The notes under the pieces: model-generated
The model's database searches: none
Seen by the model: the letters and a program-made list of their open reading frames with translations, nothing else
What the model was told of the DNA's origin: nothing
In this document: in pieces, positions 49,066 through 57,376 of the stretch
Layout of the letters: each line of letters starts with the position of its first letter
Numbering within the stretch: position 1 is the stretch's first letter
Position numbers and translations under genes: made by a program
NCBI RefSeq assembly: GCF_030816015.1
Contig: NZ_JAUSXN010000001.1
Location: forward strand, 2,480,001 to 2,544,000
Source: Pedobacter sp. W3I1
Lineage (GTDB): Bacteria; Bacteroidota; Bacteroidia; Sphingobacteriales; Sphingobacteriaceae
Reading direction: 5' to 3'
DNA: 64,000 bases

Positions 49066-50142
49066 TTAGTGAAAACTTCCATCTGGAATTTTATCATGTG
49101 TAGCTCTGGATTTTTCTGGAGCTATTATTTTTTCTAAATAATTGAATTGAGGATTGTATCTCTGCTCATTTTTCCAAAGATGGTACATCATTACCAATAG
49201 TTTCTTTTGCACGGCAACATAGCCCTTCATTTTAAATCCTGTTCGCTCAACAACTCTTTCATAAAGACTTTTAAATTGCGGCTGGTCATCCCTTACCGCA
49301 CAAAATGCTGGCATAAACAGAATTCTTCTGATCCGGGAATTCCCCTTTTTTGATATTTTTGTTTTTCCTATATGTTTGCCCGATTGGTTTTCTATCACAT
49401 CGTAACCTGAGTATTTTACCAAGGATGCCGAATTTTTAAACAATGTAAAGCCATTAGTTTCAGCTACGATTACGCAAAAAGATAGCAGGTTAATTCCTTT
49501 TATTGCCGTAATGTTTTCATAGTGAAGATTTAAGACCTTGTCTGTTTTAACAAGCTTTCCCATTGCCTTTTCCATTTCTGCTACTTGTTGCTCAAGCAGT
49601 TTTATCGTTTTGTTCAGCTGCTTTATAACTTCCCTGCTTTGGAACTGGGCATGGGTCAGTGCCTCAAGCTGGTTACCGATAACATTGATGGTCTCTTTTA
49701 GGTTTTGATGCTGACGGGTATAGTGTCTGAGTTCATACAATTTCTCACTTCCTGGTGTCCAAGGTTCCAGGTTCTTTTCTGCACCAATCTTAGCAAGGCC
49801 GCGGGCATCTATACTGTCATTTTTAGAGTTTGCTCCGTCTGCCTGTAAGTACTTCTTAGCTTTGTTTGGCAATAAAATACTTAACACTAAGCCTTTGGAA
49901 TGCAGAAACCATGCAAGTTGTTCATGGTACACGCCAGTGGCTTCCATTACGATGCGCAGGGGCAGCTCTTCTTTCTGGTGCTGTTTGATCCATGCCAAAA
50001 ACTCTTTAAAACCGCCAGGGCTGTTAGATAACTTACGGCTGGATTTTACAGTTACTTTCTGGCTACTGTCTATGACCGACAAACAGCAATGAAAATCTTT
50101 TTTTGATACATCAATTCCGATGGAATACTTTAAGTTCATCAT
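49066..50142 (-). CDS. IS110 family transposase
   Basis: A complete 358-residue DEDD transposase. The RuvC-like N-terminal domain has GIDVSKKDFHCCL (first Asp), MEATGVYHEQLA (Glu) and KNDSIDARGLAKIGAEKN (Asp-x-x-Asp). A coiled-coil linker (KTIKLLEQQVAEMEKAMG) joins it to the Transposase_20 domain with GINLLSFCVIVAETNGFTLF and SGYDVIENQSGKHIG, whose catalytic Ser lies in the SRIRRILFMPAF region context. Length and motifs are normal, so the element is probably active. Proteins of this type act with a bridge RNA in related elements. Confidence 0.96.
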   Translation of the reverse strand: MMNLKYSIGIDVSKKDFHCCLSVIDSSQKVTVKSSRKLSNSPGGFKEFLAWIKQHQKEELPLRIVMEATGVYHEQLAWFLHSKGLVLSILLPNKAKKYLQADGANSKNDSIDARGLAKIGAEKNLEPWTPGSEKLYELRHYTRQHQNLKETINVIGNQLEALTHAQFQSREVIKQLNKTIKLLEQQVAEMEKAMGKLVKTDKVLNLHYENITAIKGINLLSFCVIVAETNGFTLFKNSASLVKYSGYDVIENQSGKHIGKTKISKKGNSRIRRILFMPAFCAVRDDQPQFKSLYERVVERTGFKMKGYVAVQKKLLVMMYHLWKNEQRYNPQFNYLEKIIAPEKSRATHDKIPDGSFH

Positions 50143-50350
50143 ACCTTTATTATTTAGATAGAATAATCAATAATCTCTCTTAGTTTTTGCTCATGATATA
50201 GATGATCCAAATACAGCGAAATGGTCAATAGGTACTGTTCAAACTTTAAGAAATAAAAAAGGGAGGGTTATCCTTTTACATCGACATCGATGAATTCTCG
50301 TGTCTAGCGGGACTACAAGTTTTTCTCCCTCTTTTGATTATTTTTATTAT
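50143..50350 (-). other. Non-coding transposase-proximal end of the IS110 element, possible bridge-RNA region
   Basis: About 200 non-coding bases upstream of the transposase. On the minus strand GAGGGAG (near 50330) and CTCCCTTTTTT (near 50265) can pair across a structured loop with a GACATCGATGTCGATG-type dyad. Placement agrees with the bridge RNA of IS110-group elements (known for IS621), but the structure was not folded computationally. Positions 50358-50470 beyond the element hold no gene. Confidence 0.4.
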
Positions 50351-50470
50351 AAAGGTAAAGATATGAGCAGGACTGAAGACCGCCAAAAAGCAAGAATGCT
50401 CACTTTCAAAAAGTCAATTAACCAATTAACAATCCACCAATGAACTAATGACTAATGAACGATTGAACAA

Positions 50471-51004
50471 CTATAACTCAAAAAAGCTGAAAGACGAATT
50501 GCCGTATTTTCTGGTTTCGGTATAGCCAGGCTGGCTGTTCAGTTTCATATTGCTTTGGTGCTCTACAATCAATAAGCCATCGGGTTTAAGCAATTGTTGT
50601 TCTTTAACCATCACAGGAATCTGCGGAATGTTAGGCATATTGTAGGGTGGATCGGCAAAGATCAGATCGTAAGCACCTGTCATCTGTTTCAATAACTTAA
50701 AAACATCGCCCTTACGTACCTCAACCTGATCGAACTGGTATTGTTTTGCGGTATTCTTAACCCAGTTTACGCAGCCATAATCCATATCAACCGCTAAAAT
50801 ACTTTCTGCACCACGTGAGGCAAATTCGAAAGTTAAATTTCCGGTACCGCAGAATAAATCCAGCACAGTACAGGTTTCGAAATCATATTTGTTGTTGAGG
50901 ATATTGAATAGGGCTTCTTTGGCCATATCCGTAGTCGGGCGCACCGGTAAATTTGCAGGGGGCTGCAAACGGATGCCCTTTAATTTGCCACCAATTATTC
51001 GCAT
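50471..51004 (-). CDS. rsmD: 16S rRNA (guanine966-N2)-methyltransferase RsmD
   Basis: A 177-residue SAM-dependent methyltransferase. Motif I is VLDLFCGTGNLTFEFASRGA, and the catalytic motif IV is FADPPYNMP. The N-terminal RIIGGKLKGIRLQPPANLPV and RPTTDMAKEALFNIL is the RsmD family signature. It methylates G966 of 16S rRNA during 30S assembly. The start overlaps the end of the DUF3822 gene by 10 bases; coaD once probably followed, before the IS110 insertion. Confidence 0.95.
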   Translation of the reverse strand: MRIIGGKLKGIRLQPPANLPVRPTTDMAKEALFNILNNKYDFETCTVLDLFCGTGNLTFEFASRGAESILAVDMDYGCVNWVKNTAKQYQFDQVEVRKGDVFKLLKQMTGAYDLIFADPPYNMPNIPQIPVMVKEQQLLKPDGLLIVEHQSNMKLNSQPGYTETRKYGNSSFSFFEL

Positions 51005-51801
51005 AAATCTAAAGCAAGCAGGCCGCTGAAATAGTGTTTAGGCATATCGGCCAATAATTCGCTATTCTGTTTTCCAGCAGGAAGGAAGAAATAAAGTTGG
51101 TTGAAATATTTTAATAAGCAGTTGTAATGCTCATCATCTTCATTTATAATGCCTTGTAAATAAACGGGAATGGTATCAGTTAAGCCCAGTTGTTCGATCA
51201 TTAACAAAAGAAAATAATTAAACTCTTCAGCATTTTCTGATTGATAGTGGTTTTGAAAAACAATCTTTTTATCTTTTGTGTACAGTACATTGAAAGATAC
51301 TGCTGTAAAATCGATTAATAAAGATTCGTCTGCCAAATGGTTATATAAAGCCATTAGTGGTTCAGATTGTGGAAATAAATCTGTTTTTTCAGGCAGATTT
51401 GCTTTCACATCTTCATTTAAGCAAAAAATGGTATTAAATCCGAGCACATGGTTATGTTTGGCATAAACCTTAGCGTCTGAACCTAAATATTTCGCGTAAA
51501 CGGCCAGGTTTTCACCATCAAACCACTCATCAGGGATAAAAATAAAATTAGAAGTATGGATTGCCGCTTTTACCGTTGCATAGTTTAATGATAGGTAACT
51601 ATCGGTTTCAAAGGCAGATTTTAGTTCTTTCTGTACATCATCGCAACCTTGTTTATCAAAAATGACATTAATCTCTTCTGTAGCCTTACTTATCACAGCA
51701 TAAGAAAAGCTATCATTCGTTATTTTTAATAATAAATGGCAGTTTGCAGATGCATCAGCTTTAAAATTTGGGTCGACTAATAAGAGACTATTGTTACTCA
51801 T
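50995..51801 (-). CDS. DUF3822 family protein
   Basis: A 268-residue cytosolic protein of the DUF3822 family, found almost only in Bacteroidota and typically upstream of rsmD. It has an actin-like or ASKHA-looking layout in two halves: NSLLLVDPNFKADASANC and FIFIPDEWFDGENLAVYAKY, then the central LLIDFTAVSFNVLYTKDKKI strand pair, and IPVYLQGIINEDDEHYNCLL. No catalytic residue assignment is possible. It overlaps rsmD by 10 bases, so the two are coupled in translation. Confidence 0.87.
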   Translation of the reverse strand: MSNNSLLLVDPNFKADASANCHLLLKITNDSFSYAVISKATEEINVIFDKQGCDDVQKELKSAFETDSYLSLNYATVKAAIHTSNFIFIPDEWFDGENLAVYAKYLGSDAKVYAKHNHVLGFNTIFCLNEDVKANLPEKTDLFPQSEPLMALYNHLADESLLIDFTAVSFNVLYTKDKKIVFQNHYQSENAEEFNYFLLLMIEQLGLTDTIPVYLQGIINEDDEHYNCLLKYFNQLYFFLPAGKQNSELLADMPKHYFSGLLALDLCE

Positions 51802-52173
51802 TGAAACAAAAATAGACTTTTTTAAGGATTAACGGTAAGATGAGGTTAATTTTTTGGGTGCTTTGTTTTTTTGCCACGGAAACACGGAGTTCACGGAAAC
51901 AATTCCTCGCCATTTTGCTTACTAAATGGCCAGTGAGCCGGTGAATTTTTTACCACCAGAGACACTTGAGTGAATTTATATTCTCCAAAAAATATACAAT
52001 TAACTTGGTGTGCTTTGCGTCTTTGTGGTTAATCCTCCTCTTTGCGGTTGAAAGTATATAGAAAATATCTGTGTTTATCTGTGAAGATCTGTGGTAAAAA
52101 TGTCTGTGTTTTTTTACCAAAATCAAACCTTTCGGGTATTCAAAAATCGAAATATTCGACTTAAATTCGGAAC
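51802..52173. other. Non-coding spacer with CACGGAAACACGGAG-type repeats
   Basis: Between divergent genes. Holds TTGCCACGGAAACACGGAGT and TTTGCGTCTTTGTGGTTAAT-type blocks that are common between genes here (also 48759-48810). No gene seen. Confidence 0.5.
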
Positions 52174-53313
52174 ATGAGTTATAAGCCTACCTATAAAGCG
52201 GCAAACACCATTGCAGCAACTATTGAGCAACATTTTGTTAAACTGCATAAAAATGCAATTGCACAGGGTGAGATAGATTTGGCTACTCAACCGGATCGGA
52301 AAATAATTGAAGCGATAATTGATGTTGCTTTTTGGAGCAGTCTGCGTAAGGAGGAGGGGCATTCACCACGGATTTCGATTGCTTTTTTACCACCAGAGCA
52401 AACGTCGAAACCATTACGTTTTGCAAAAAAGCTAGCGTTAAATGCCAATACCTTAACCAAAATTGCCCCTGGAATTGAACGTTCAGGAATTCACTTAGGG
52501 GTTTGGGAAGAGGATGGTGAACTTTATATCTGGGGTACAACCCTCAATATTCCGAACTTTTGTTTTGTAGTTGATGTTTCTGAACCCGGGCTAATCGTAA
52601 TTAAACACCGGAGGATTTATGGCATCGGTAAGTTTACCAATGTTGCCGTACTTAAGGGAGAGCAAATCCGCATTGTTGATGATACCAGTTGTGCAAATAA
52701 AGATTGTCCACCTATTTTGCAGGCCTTGCTAGATCTGACAGTTCTGGCCAGTTGGAACGATCCCATTAATATTTTAATTCAATTTTCGGTTTCTATGCGC
52801 GCCCATGGTCGTGGAGGGGCATTGTTAATTATACCAAAAGGAGATACCAAATGGGAAGAATCCATTATCCACCCGATACAATATTTAGTTCAACCTCCAT
52901 TCTGTGGTCTATCCAATCTGGCAAAACAGAGCGGTAACCAGAGCGAAATTTTCTCTCAGGGTGCTGTTCGTCGTGAGGTAGAGCATCTAGCAGGTTTGAC
53001 TGCAGTAGATGGTGCAACGATCATCAACGAAGAATTTGATCTGATTGCATTTGGTGCAAAAATTGGTCGTGCTAAAGGCAAACCCACAGTAGAACAAATT
53101 GCATTTTCGGAGCCCATTGTTGGTGGCGAAGATAAGATCCTTTATCCCGGACAGCTCGGTGGTACCAGGCACTTTTCTGTGGCACAGTTTGTTAATGATC
53201 AGCCACAGTCCATAGGTTTGGTAGCCTCTCAGGATGGCCACTTTACCATTTTCAGCTACAGCAAAAAACAAAATATGGTAATGGCACATCGCATCGAAAC
53301 CTTACTTTTGTAA
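52174..53313 (+). CDS. Diadenylate-cyclase-fold protein with DACNV-type sensor domain
   Basis: A 379-residue soluble protein. The N-terminal part (about 1-180, EIDLATQPDRKIIEAIIDVA, then GIHLGVWEEDGELYIWGTTL) fits a putative DACNV-type sensor domain. Residues about 195-375 have the DisA_N/DAC fold: GRGGALLIIPKG, then GAVRREVEHLAGLTAVDG (DGA motif at 279-281) and the GTRH block at 330-333. In active diadenylate cyclases this block reads RHR; here it is Arg332-His333-Phe334. It may therefore make cyclic-di-AMP poorly, or act on another nucleotide, or only sense one. Monocistronic; divergent from DUF3822. Family assignment of the sensor is from memory. Confidence 0.82.
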   Translation: MSYKPTYKAANTIAATIEQHFVKLHKNAIAQGEIDLATQPDRKIIEAIIDVAFWSSLRKEEGHSPRISIAFLPPEQTSKPLRFAKKLALNANTLTKIAPGIERSGIHLGVWEEDGELYIWGTTLNIPNFCFVVDVSEPGLIVIKHRRIYGIGKFTNVAVLKGEQIRIVDDTSCANKDCPPILQALLDLTVLASWNDPINILIQFSVSMRAHGRGGALLIIPKGDTKWEESIIHPIQYLVQPPFCGLSNLAKQSGNQSEIFSQGAVRREVEHLAGLTAVDGATIINEEFDLIAFGAKIGRAKGKPTVEQIAFSEPIVGGEDKILYPGQLGGTRHFSVAQFVNDQPQSIGLVASQDGHFTIFSYSKKQNMVMAHRIETLLL

Positions 53314-53534
53314 TAGGCAAGAGCAGAAAGCGTAGGGCATAGCAATTATATTGATTTGAAAAGGTGCTGTACTGCTAGTGGGTTGCTGTAGTCCGTCTTT
53401 CCGCTAAATTCCCGATGAAGAATCGGGAAATATCGCTTCAATACGGTTTAGTTAACTCAGGCTGGTGCTTAAAACTTAAGTTTTATTTCACGCTCGCTAA
53501 AACATCAACTGATTAAAACAATTAACCATTAGAG

Positions 53535-54968
53535 ATGATATCCGATAAAAGTCAGCTTATAGCTTCAGCATACGAACATACACCAACTAAGGAGCAATTG
53601 CTTTTTTGCGAGCGGATGTCGGTGTTTTTGCAACAGGATGATGAGCATCGTTGTTTTGTACTTAAAGGTTACGCTGGTACGGGTAAAACTACCTCTGTAG
53701 CGGCTTTGGTGAAGGTGCTGAAACAATTTAACTTGCGCAGTGAGCTGCTGGCACCAACCGGAAGAGCTGCGAAAGTAATGAGTCAATATTCTTTTCGGAA
53801 GGCCTTAACTATACATAAACGAATTTACCGCAAGCGTTCAGCAGCATCGCCAGAAATGCAATTTCAATTGGCACCTAACCTCTCCGAAAATACGTTGTTT
53901 ATTATTGATGAGGCCTCGATGATTGCCGATGAATTTAACGAAACAGGCTCATCCATATTAAGAGATCTGCTGGAGTTTGTGTATAATACCAAAAACTGCT
54001 TTTTGCTTTTTGTAGGTGATACGGCACAGCTACCTCCTGTAGGGAGTTTAGATAGCCCGGCGCTGAATGAACAATACCTAAAAGATAAATTTGCCTTAAC
54101 CGTTTCTTCTGTTGAGTTAAGAGAAGTGGTTAGGCAAGGAAAGAAATCAGGTATTTTGGCCAATGCCACGATGTTGAGAAATCAGATTGCTAAAAATCCT
54201 GAAAATCCGATGCCTAAATTCCTGACTAAAAGCTACACCGATATTTACAACATGGCTGGTGCACGATTGGTAGAAGGATTAGAATACGCCTATCGTAAAT
54301 TCGGCATGGAAAATACCCTGGTGGTTTGCCGTTCCAATAAATCGGCCAATGTGTATAACCAGCAGATTAGAGCAAGGTTGCTTTACCGGGAAGAAGAACT
54401 AACGGGAGGCGATCAGATAATGGTGGTACGGAACAATTATTTCTGGCTGCCTGAGAACGAGGATACTGCTTTTATTGCCAATGGCGATATGGCAAAGGTG
54501 ATCCGCGTAAGGGGAGAAGAAGAACGTTATGGATTCCGTTTTGCCGATGCCACTTTAGAGTTTATGGATTTTCCGGCCGCGGGGCAGATCAGCTGTAAAG
54601 TCATGTTAGATACCCTCAATTTAGAAAGTGCCAACCTGCCCTATGAGCAGAACAAAAAGCTTTTTGACGGACTTAATGAAGATTACGAACACATCGCCAA
54701 TAAAAGGCAACGGATGCTGGCCATAAAGGCCGATCCTTTTTATAACGCCCTGCAGATTAAGTTTGCTTATGCCGTTACCTGTCATAAGGCACAAGGCGGG
54801 CAATGGGATGCTGTTTTTGCTGATCAGGGTTATCTTACCGAAGAAATGATCGATTTAGATTTTCTCCGCTGGTTATACACTGCTGTAACGCGAGCAAAAA
54901 AAGAGTTATATTTAGTCAATTTTGCCCCACAGCTTTTCGCGAAGACGGCACAGGAGGATTACTTTTAG
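53535..54968 (+). CDS. ATP-dependent helicase, Dda/RecD2-like (UvrD_C_2)
   Basis: A 477-residue superfamily 1 helicase. Motif I is LKGYAGTGKTTSVAALV (Walker A, around residues 43-55), motif II is TLFIIDEASMIADE, and motif III is LLFVGDTAQLPPVG. The C-terminal UvrD_C_2 domain ends with AYAVTCHKAQGGQWDAVF and LYTAVTRAKKELYLV (motifs V and VI). Lacks RecBCD-type extensions, so it is a stand-alone 5' to 3' DNA helicase of the Dda/RecD2 type, probably in replication or repair. Monocistronic; a CCCGATgaagAATCGGG hairpin lies in the spacer upstream of it. Confidence 0.93.
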   Translation: MISDKSQLIASAYEHTPTKEQLLFCERMSVFLQQDDEHRCFVLKGYAGTGKTTSVAALVKVLKQFNLRSELLAPTGRAAKVMSQYSFRKALTIHKRIYRKRSAASPEMQFQLAPNLSENTLFIIDEASMIADEFNETGSSILRDLLEFVYNTKNCFLLFVGDTAQLPPVGSLDSPALNEQYLKDKFALTVSSVELREVVRQGKKSGILANATMLRNQIAKNPENPMPKFLTKSYTDIYNMAGARLVEGLEYAYRKFGMENTLVVCRSNKSANVYNQQIRARLLYREEELTGGDQIMVVRNNYFWLPENEDTAFIANGDMAKVIRVRGEEERYGFRFADATLEFMDFPAAGQISCKVMLDTLNLESANLPYEQNKKLFDGLNEDYEHIANKRQRMLAIKADPFYNALQIKFAYAVTCHKAQGGQWDAVFADQGYLTEEMIDLDFLRWLYTAVTRAKKELYLVNFAPQLFAKTAQEDYF

Positions 54969-55091
54969 TAGCTATCGTCATGCTGAATTTATTTCAGCAT
55001 CTATTTTACGAAGAGACCCTGAAATGAATTCAGGGTGACGATCAACGTAAGATAAATGCACTAAGATGTTTATATACTAACCAATTATAAT

Positions 55092-55763
55092 ATGAAATTT
55101 GCTTTTAGTCTTAAAAACAAGCTAAAAATAGCTTTCCTGCTTTTCTGCATTATGTGCTGCACATTATTGATCCGTTTTTTGGAAGATAAAAGTGTAGAGA
55201 AGATTAACGAATCTTTTATTTCGATGTACAATGACAGGCTTGTACCGGCGACAGATTTATATTTTATTGCAGAAAATCTGTATTATAAAAATGAGATCCT
55301 TCAGGAAGCTTTGTTAGGTAATGGTGTTGTTCATTCCTCAACTGGTATAATGAAAATGAATAAACACAACCGTAAAATCGATTCGGTTATTAATAAATAC
55401 GAGCTTACATTATTGGTAAAGCAGGAGAAAAGTTTTTTAAATGATCTAAAAAAGGCATTAACTGTTCAGCAAGGATTAGAAGCTAAAATTTTGAACATGG
55501 CTGGCACAGAAGGTAGGGCAATTTATGAATCGATGGGTAGAAATGCAGCAAACCAGACTTTATCTAAACTCTCAGCACTTATTAAAATACAATCTAAAGT
55601 AGGGAACGAGCTGATTAAAGGGTCAGAAATTTTTGTTTCGGGAACCAAGGTTTACTCTACCTTGCAGGTTATTTTGGCTATCGTAATCGGAATTATGATT
55701 GTGGCCATTGTTTCGGCCTCGAATGCGGTTAAAATTCAGAGTGAGAAGTTTAATTTGAATTAG
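55092..55763 (+). CDS. Membrane protein with four-helix-bundle (4HB_MCP-like) sensor domain
   Basis: A 223-residue protein: short cytosolic start (MKFAFSLKNKLKIAF), membrane helix 1 (LLFCIMCCTLLIRFL), a periplasmic helical domain of about 150 residues (FISMYNDRLVPATDLYFIAE, then QTLSKLSALIKIQSKVGNEL), membrane helix 2 (STLQVILAIVIGIMIVAIVS) and a very short cytosolic tail. This is the input half of a chemoreceptor-like protein with no HAMP, kinase or methyl-accepting domain, a common form in Bacteroidota. Any signalling partner must be encoded elsewhere. Single gene. Confidence 0.82.
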   Translation: MKFAFSLKNKLKIAFLLFCIMCCTLLIRFLEDKSVEKINESFISMYNDRLVPATDLYFIAENLYYKNEILQEALLGNGVVHSSTGIMKMNKHNRKIDSVINKYELTLLVKQEKSFLNDLKKALTVQQGLEAKILNMAGTEGRAIYESMGRNAANQTLSKLSALIKIQSKVGNELIKGSEIFVSGTKVYSTLQVILAIVIGIMIVAIVSASNAVKIQSEKFNLN

Positions 55764-55842
55764 GTTTTGCTGTATTGGCCACTAAGGCATAGAACGAGGA
55801 GATCCTTGACTACATTTATTAATGACAGATACTAAAAATCGG

Positions 55843-55914
55843 CGTCATCTCGACCGCAGTGGAGAGATCTTTTTACTATGTTTAAAAGATCTCTCCACTG
55901 CGGTCGAGATGACG
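55843..55914. repeat. Near-perfect 72-base palindrome of the CGTCAT...ATGACG family
   Basis: The arms CGTCATCTCGACCGCAGTGG and CCACTGCGGTCGAGATGACG are exact reverse complements and the stem continues through AGAGATCTTTT/AAAAGATCTCT. It is the most symmetrical copy of the family in the window. Confidence 0.9.
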
Positions 55915-55994
55915 ATTTATCTTAACCCTGTCATCAACTCCTTTGTTTTTGGCTAAAAACTGATCTCTACCCTTTACAGAATCCATAGTGTGGT

Positions 55995-56087
55995 CGTCTT
56001 TCCCGCGCAGGCGGGAATCATAATGCAAGCGCTTTAAGATTATCTGCGATGAGCACTTCGTGGTTCCCAATCAAGTTGGGAATGACG
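55995..56087. repeat. Palindromic repeat of the CGTCTTTCCC...GGGAATGACG family
   Basis: CGTCTTTCCCGCGCAGGCGG at the left, AATCAAGTTGGGAATGACG at the right, with a longer middle than the 34731-34790 copy. With the palindrome above it fills most of the spacer 55764-56115. Confidence 0.8.
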
Positions 56088-56115
56088 ACCAATCTTAAGA
56101 TTTTTATGAAATAAA

Positions 56116-56961
56116 TTATTCTGCTTCGTCGTCTGTAATCAATCTAATTGAATCATCAGAAAGTACAATCAAACGCTCTTTATACAATGAACCAATGGTT
56201 TTTTTGAAAGCACTTTTACTGATCTGGAAACGATGATAAATCTCTTCAGGAGTGCTTTTATCCCCCAGTTCAATCACACCGCCACTCTTTTTCAGCTCTC
56301 TTAACATCATCTCTTTCGAATCGAGAATATGGCCATAACCACTTGGCTGTAGGGTTAAATCAATCTTGCCTTCCACACGGATTTTCTTGATCCAGCCTTT
56401 GCGCATTTCGCCCGGTTGGATATTATCGAAAACCTCATTATTGTAAAGCAAACCGATATAAGTATTGTTGATAATGGCATTGAAACCAAGATCGGTTTCT
56501 TCAGTAATCAATAAGCTTACTTCGTCGCCTTCTTCAAAATCGAAGCCATCTTCTTCAACAAAATCATATAGTTTGGAAGAAGCCAACAGGCGGTCGTTAC
56601 TTTCGTCTAAATACAAGTAAACCACATATTTATAGCCTTTCTGCATAGGCCTTTTTTGTTCACGGTCTGGCACGTATACATCTTTATCAATACCAAGGTC
56701 CATAAAAACGCCATCATCACCATCAGAAACCACTTTCAAAAAAGCAAAATCGCCCACTTCGGCATAAGCTTTTTGCGTAGTTCCGGTTAAGCGACCATCT
56801 TTTTGTACAAAAACAAAAACGGTAATGTTATCGCCAATTTCTACGCCATTCGGGACGTATTGGTAAGGCAGCACCACCAGTTTATCGCCATCGGTTAAGT
56901 TTAATCCAGCTTCTGTTTTGCTTAAAATCCTTAACTCGTTGTATTTTCCTATTTCAATCAT
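56116..56961 (-). CDS. S1 RNA-binding domain protein, CvfB family
   Basis: A 281-residue CvfB-like protein: N-terminal S1-like modules (MIEIGKYNELRILSKTEAGL, then YVPNGVEIGDNITVFVFVQK and FAFLKVVSDGDDGVFMDLGI), a third S1 at VSLLITEETDLGFNAIINN, and a C-terminal winged helix (STPEEIYHRFQISKSAFKKT). In Staphylococcus the family is linked to virulence gene expression through RNA binding; here it is likely a general post-transcriptional regulator. Complete and clearly coding; single-gene unit in repeat-rich surroundings. Confidence 0.93.
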   Translation of the reverse strand: MIEIGKYNELRILSKTEAGLNLTDGDKLVVLPYQYVPNGVEIGDNITVFVFVQKDGRLTGTTQKAYAEVGDFAFLKVVSDGDDGVFMDLGIDKDVYVPDREQKRPMQKGYKYVVYLYLDESNDRLLASSKLYDFVEEDGFDFEEGDEVSLLITEETDLGFNAIINNTYIGLLYNNEVFDNIQPGEMRKGWIKKIRVEGKIDLTLQPSGYGHILDSKEMMLRELKKSGGVIELGDKSTPEEIYHRFQISKSAFKKTIGSLYKERLIVLSDDSIRLITDDEAE

Positions 56962-57191
56962 GTATTTTGGGTTTAACCATTTTCTTCAATGGCTTTTGCT
57001 GCAAAGGTAGCAATGTTTAGTCGCAAATTGGTTTTAAATCTATTGGAGTAATTTACCACGACTTGTCCCGATTTTCGGGAGATAAAAAGGATGCACACAG
57101 ATATTAATATCCGTGTGTATTTGTGGTGAAAGAAACTAACCTAATATTTGTCCTTCGCCAGGTTACCATTGACCGACTCGGCTAGAGCAGT

Positions 57192-57276
57192 CGTCCTCTC
57201 GACCGAAGCAACGCGGAGAGGAGAGATCTATTACAATTAGATTTCTCGACTACGTTGCACTCCGCTCGAAATGACG
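57192..57276. repeat. Palindromic intergenic repeat of the CGTCAT...ATGACG family
   Basis: CGTCCTCTCGACCGAAGCAA at the left, TCCGCTCGAAATGACG at the right, with AGATCTATTA/AATTAGATTT centre. The rest of 56962-57376 includes a GATAAAAAGGATGCACACAG block also found in the long repeats at 18240 and 18890. Confidence 0.8.
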
Positions 57277-57376
57277 TAAACTGGGAGCTATTCAATGACA
57301 ATCTCTCTCCACTACTTGAACCAGCATTGAAAAAAAATATATATTTTCGCAACTTATCTAAAATTAAATCTACAAT

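Larger units (their letters stand above)
48956..50357 (-). mobile_element. IS110-family insertion sequence, approximate limits
   Basis: The transposase gene sits in about 1.4 kb that interrupts the rsmD-coaD gene order. The heptamer AAAGGTA occurs at 48956-48962 and 50351-50357, and the outer flanks (GTGAGGACTTGTAATG on the left, GAGCAGGACTG on the right) together resemble one dispersed repeat seen intact near 34545-34600, so this is proposed as the insertion site. No terminal inverted repeats are seen, as usual for IS110. The element runs with the transposase on the minus strand; its 5' non-coding end (50143-50350) is longer than the 3' one, as in the IS110 group where bridge RNAs are encoded. 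Limits are inferred. Confidence 0.65.
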
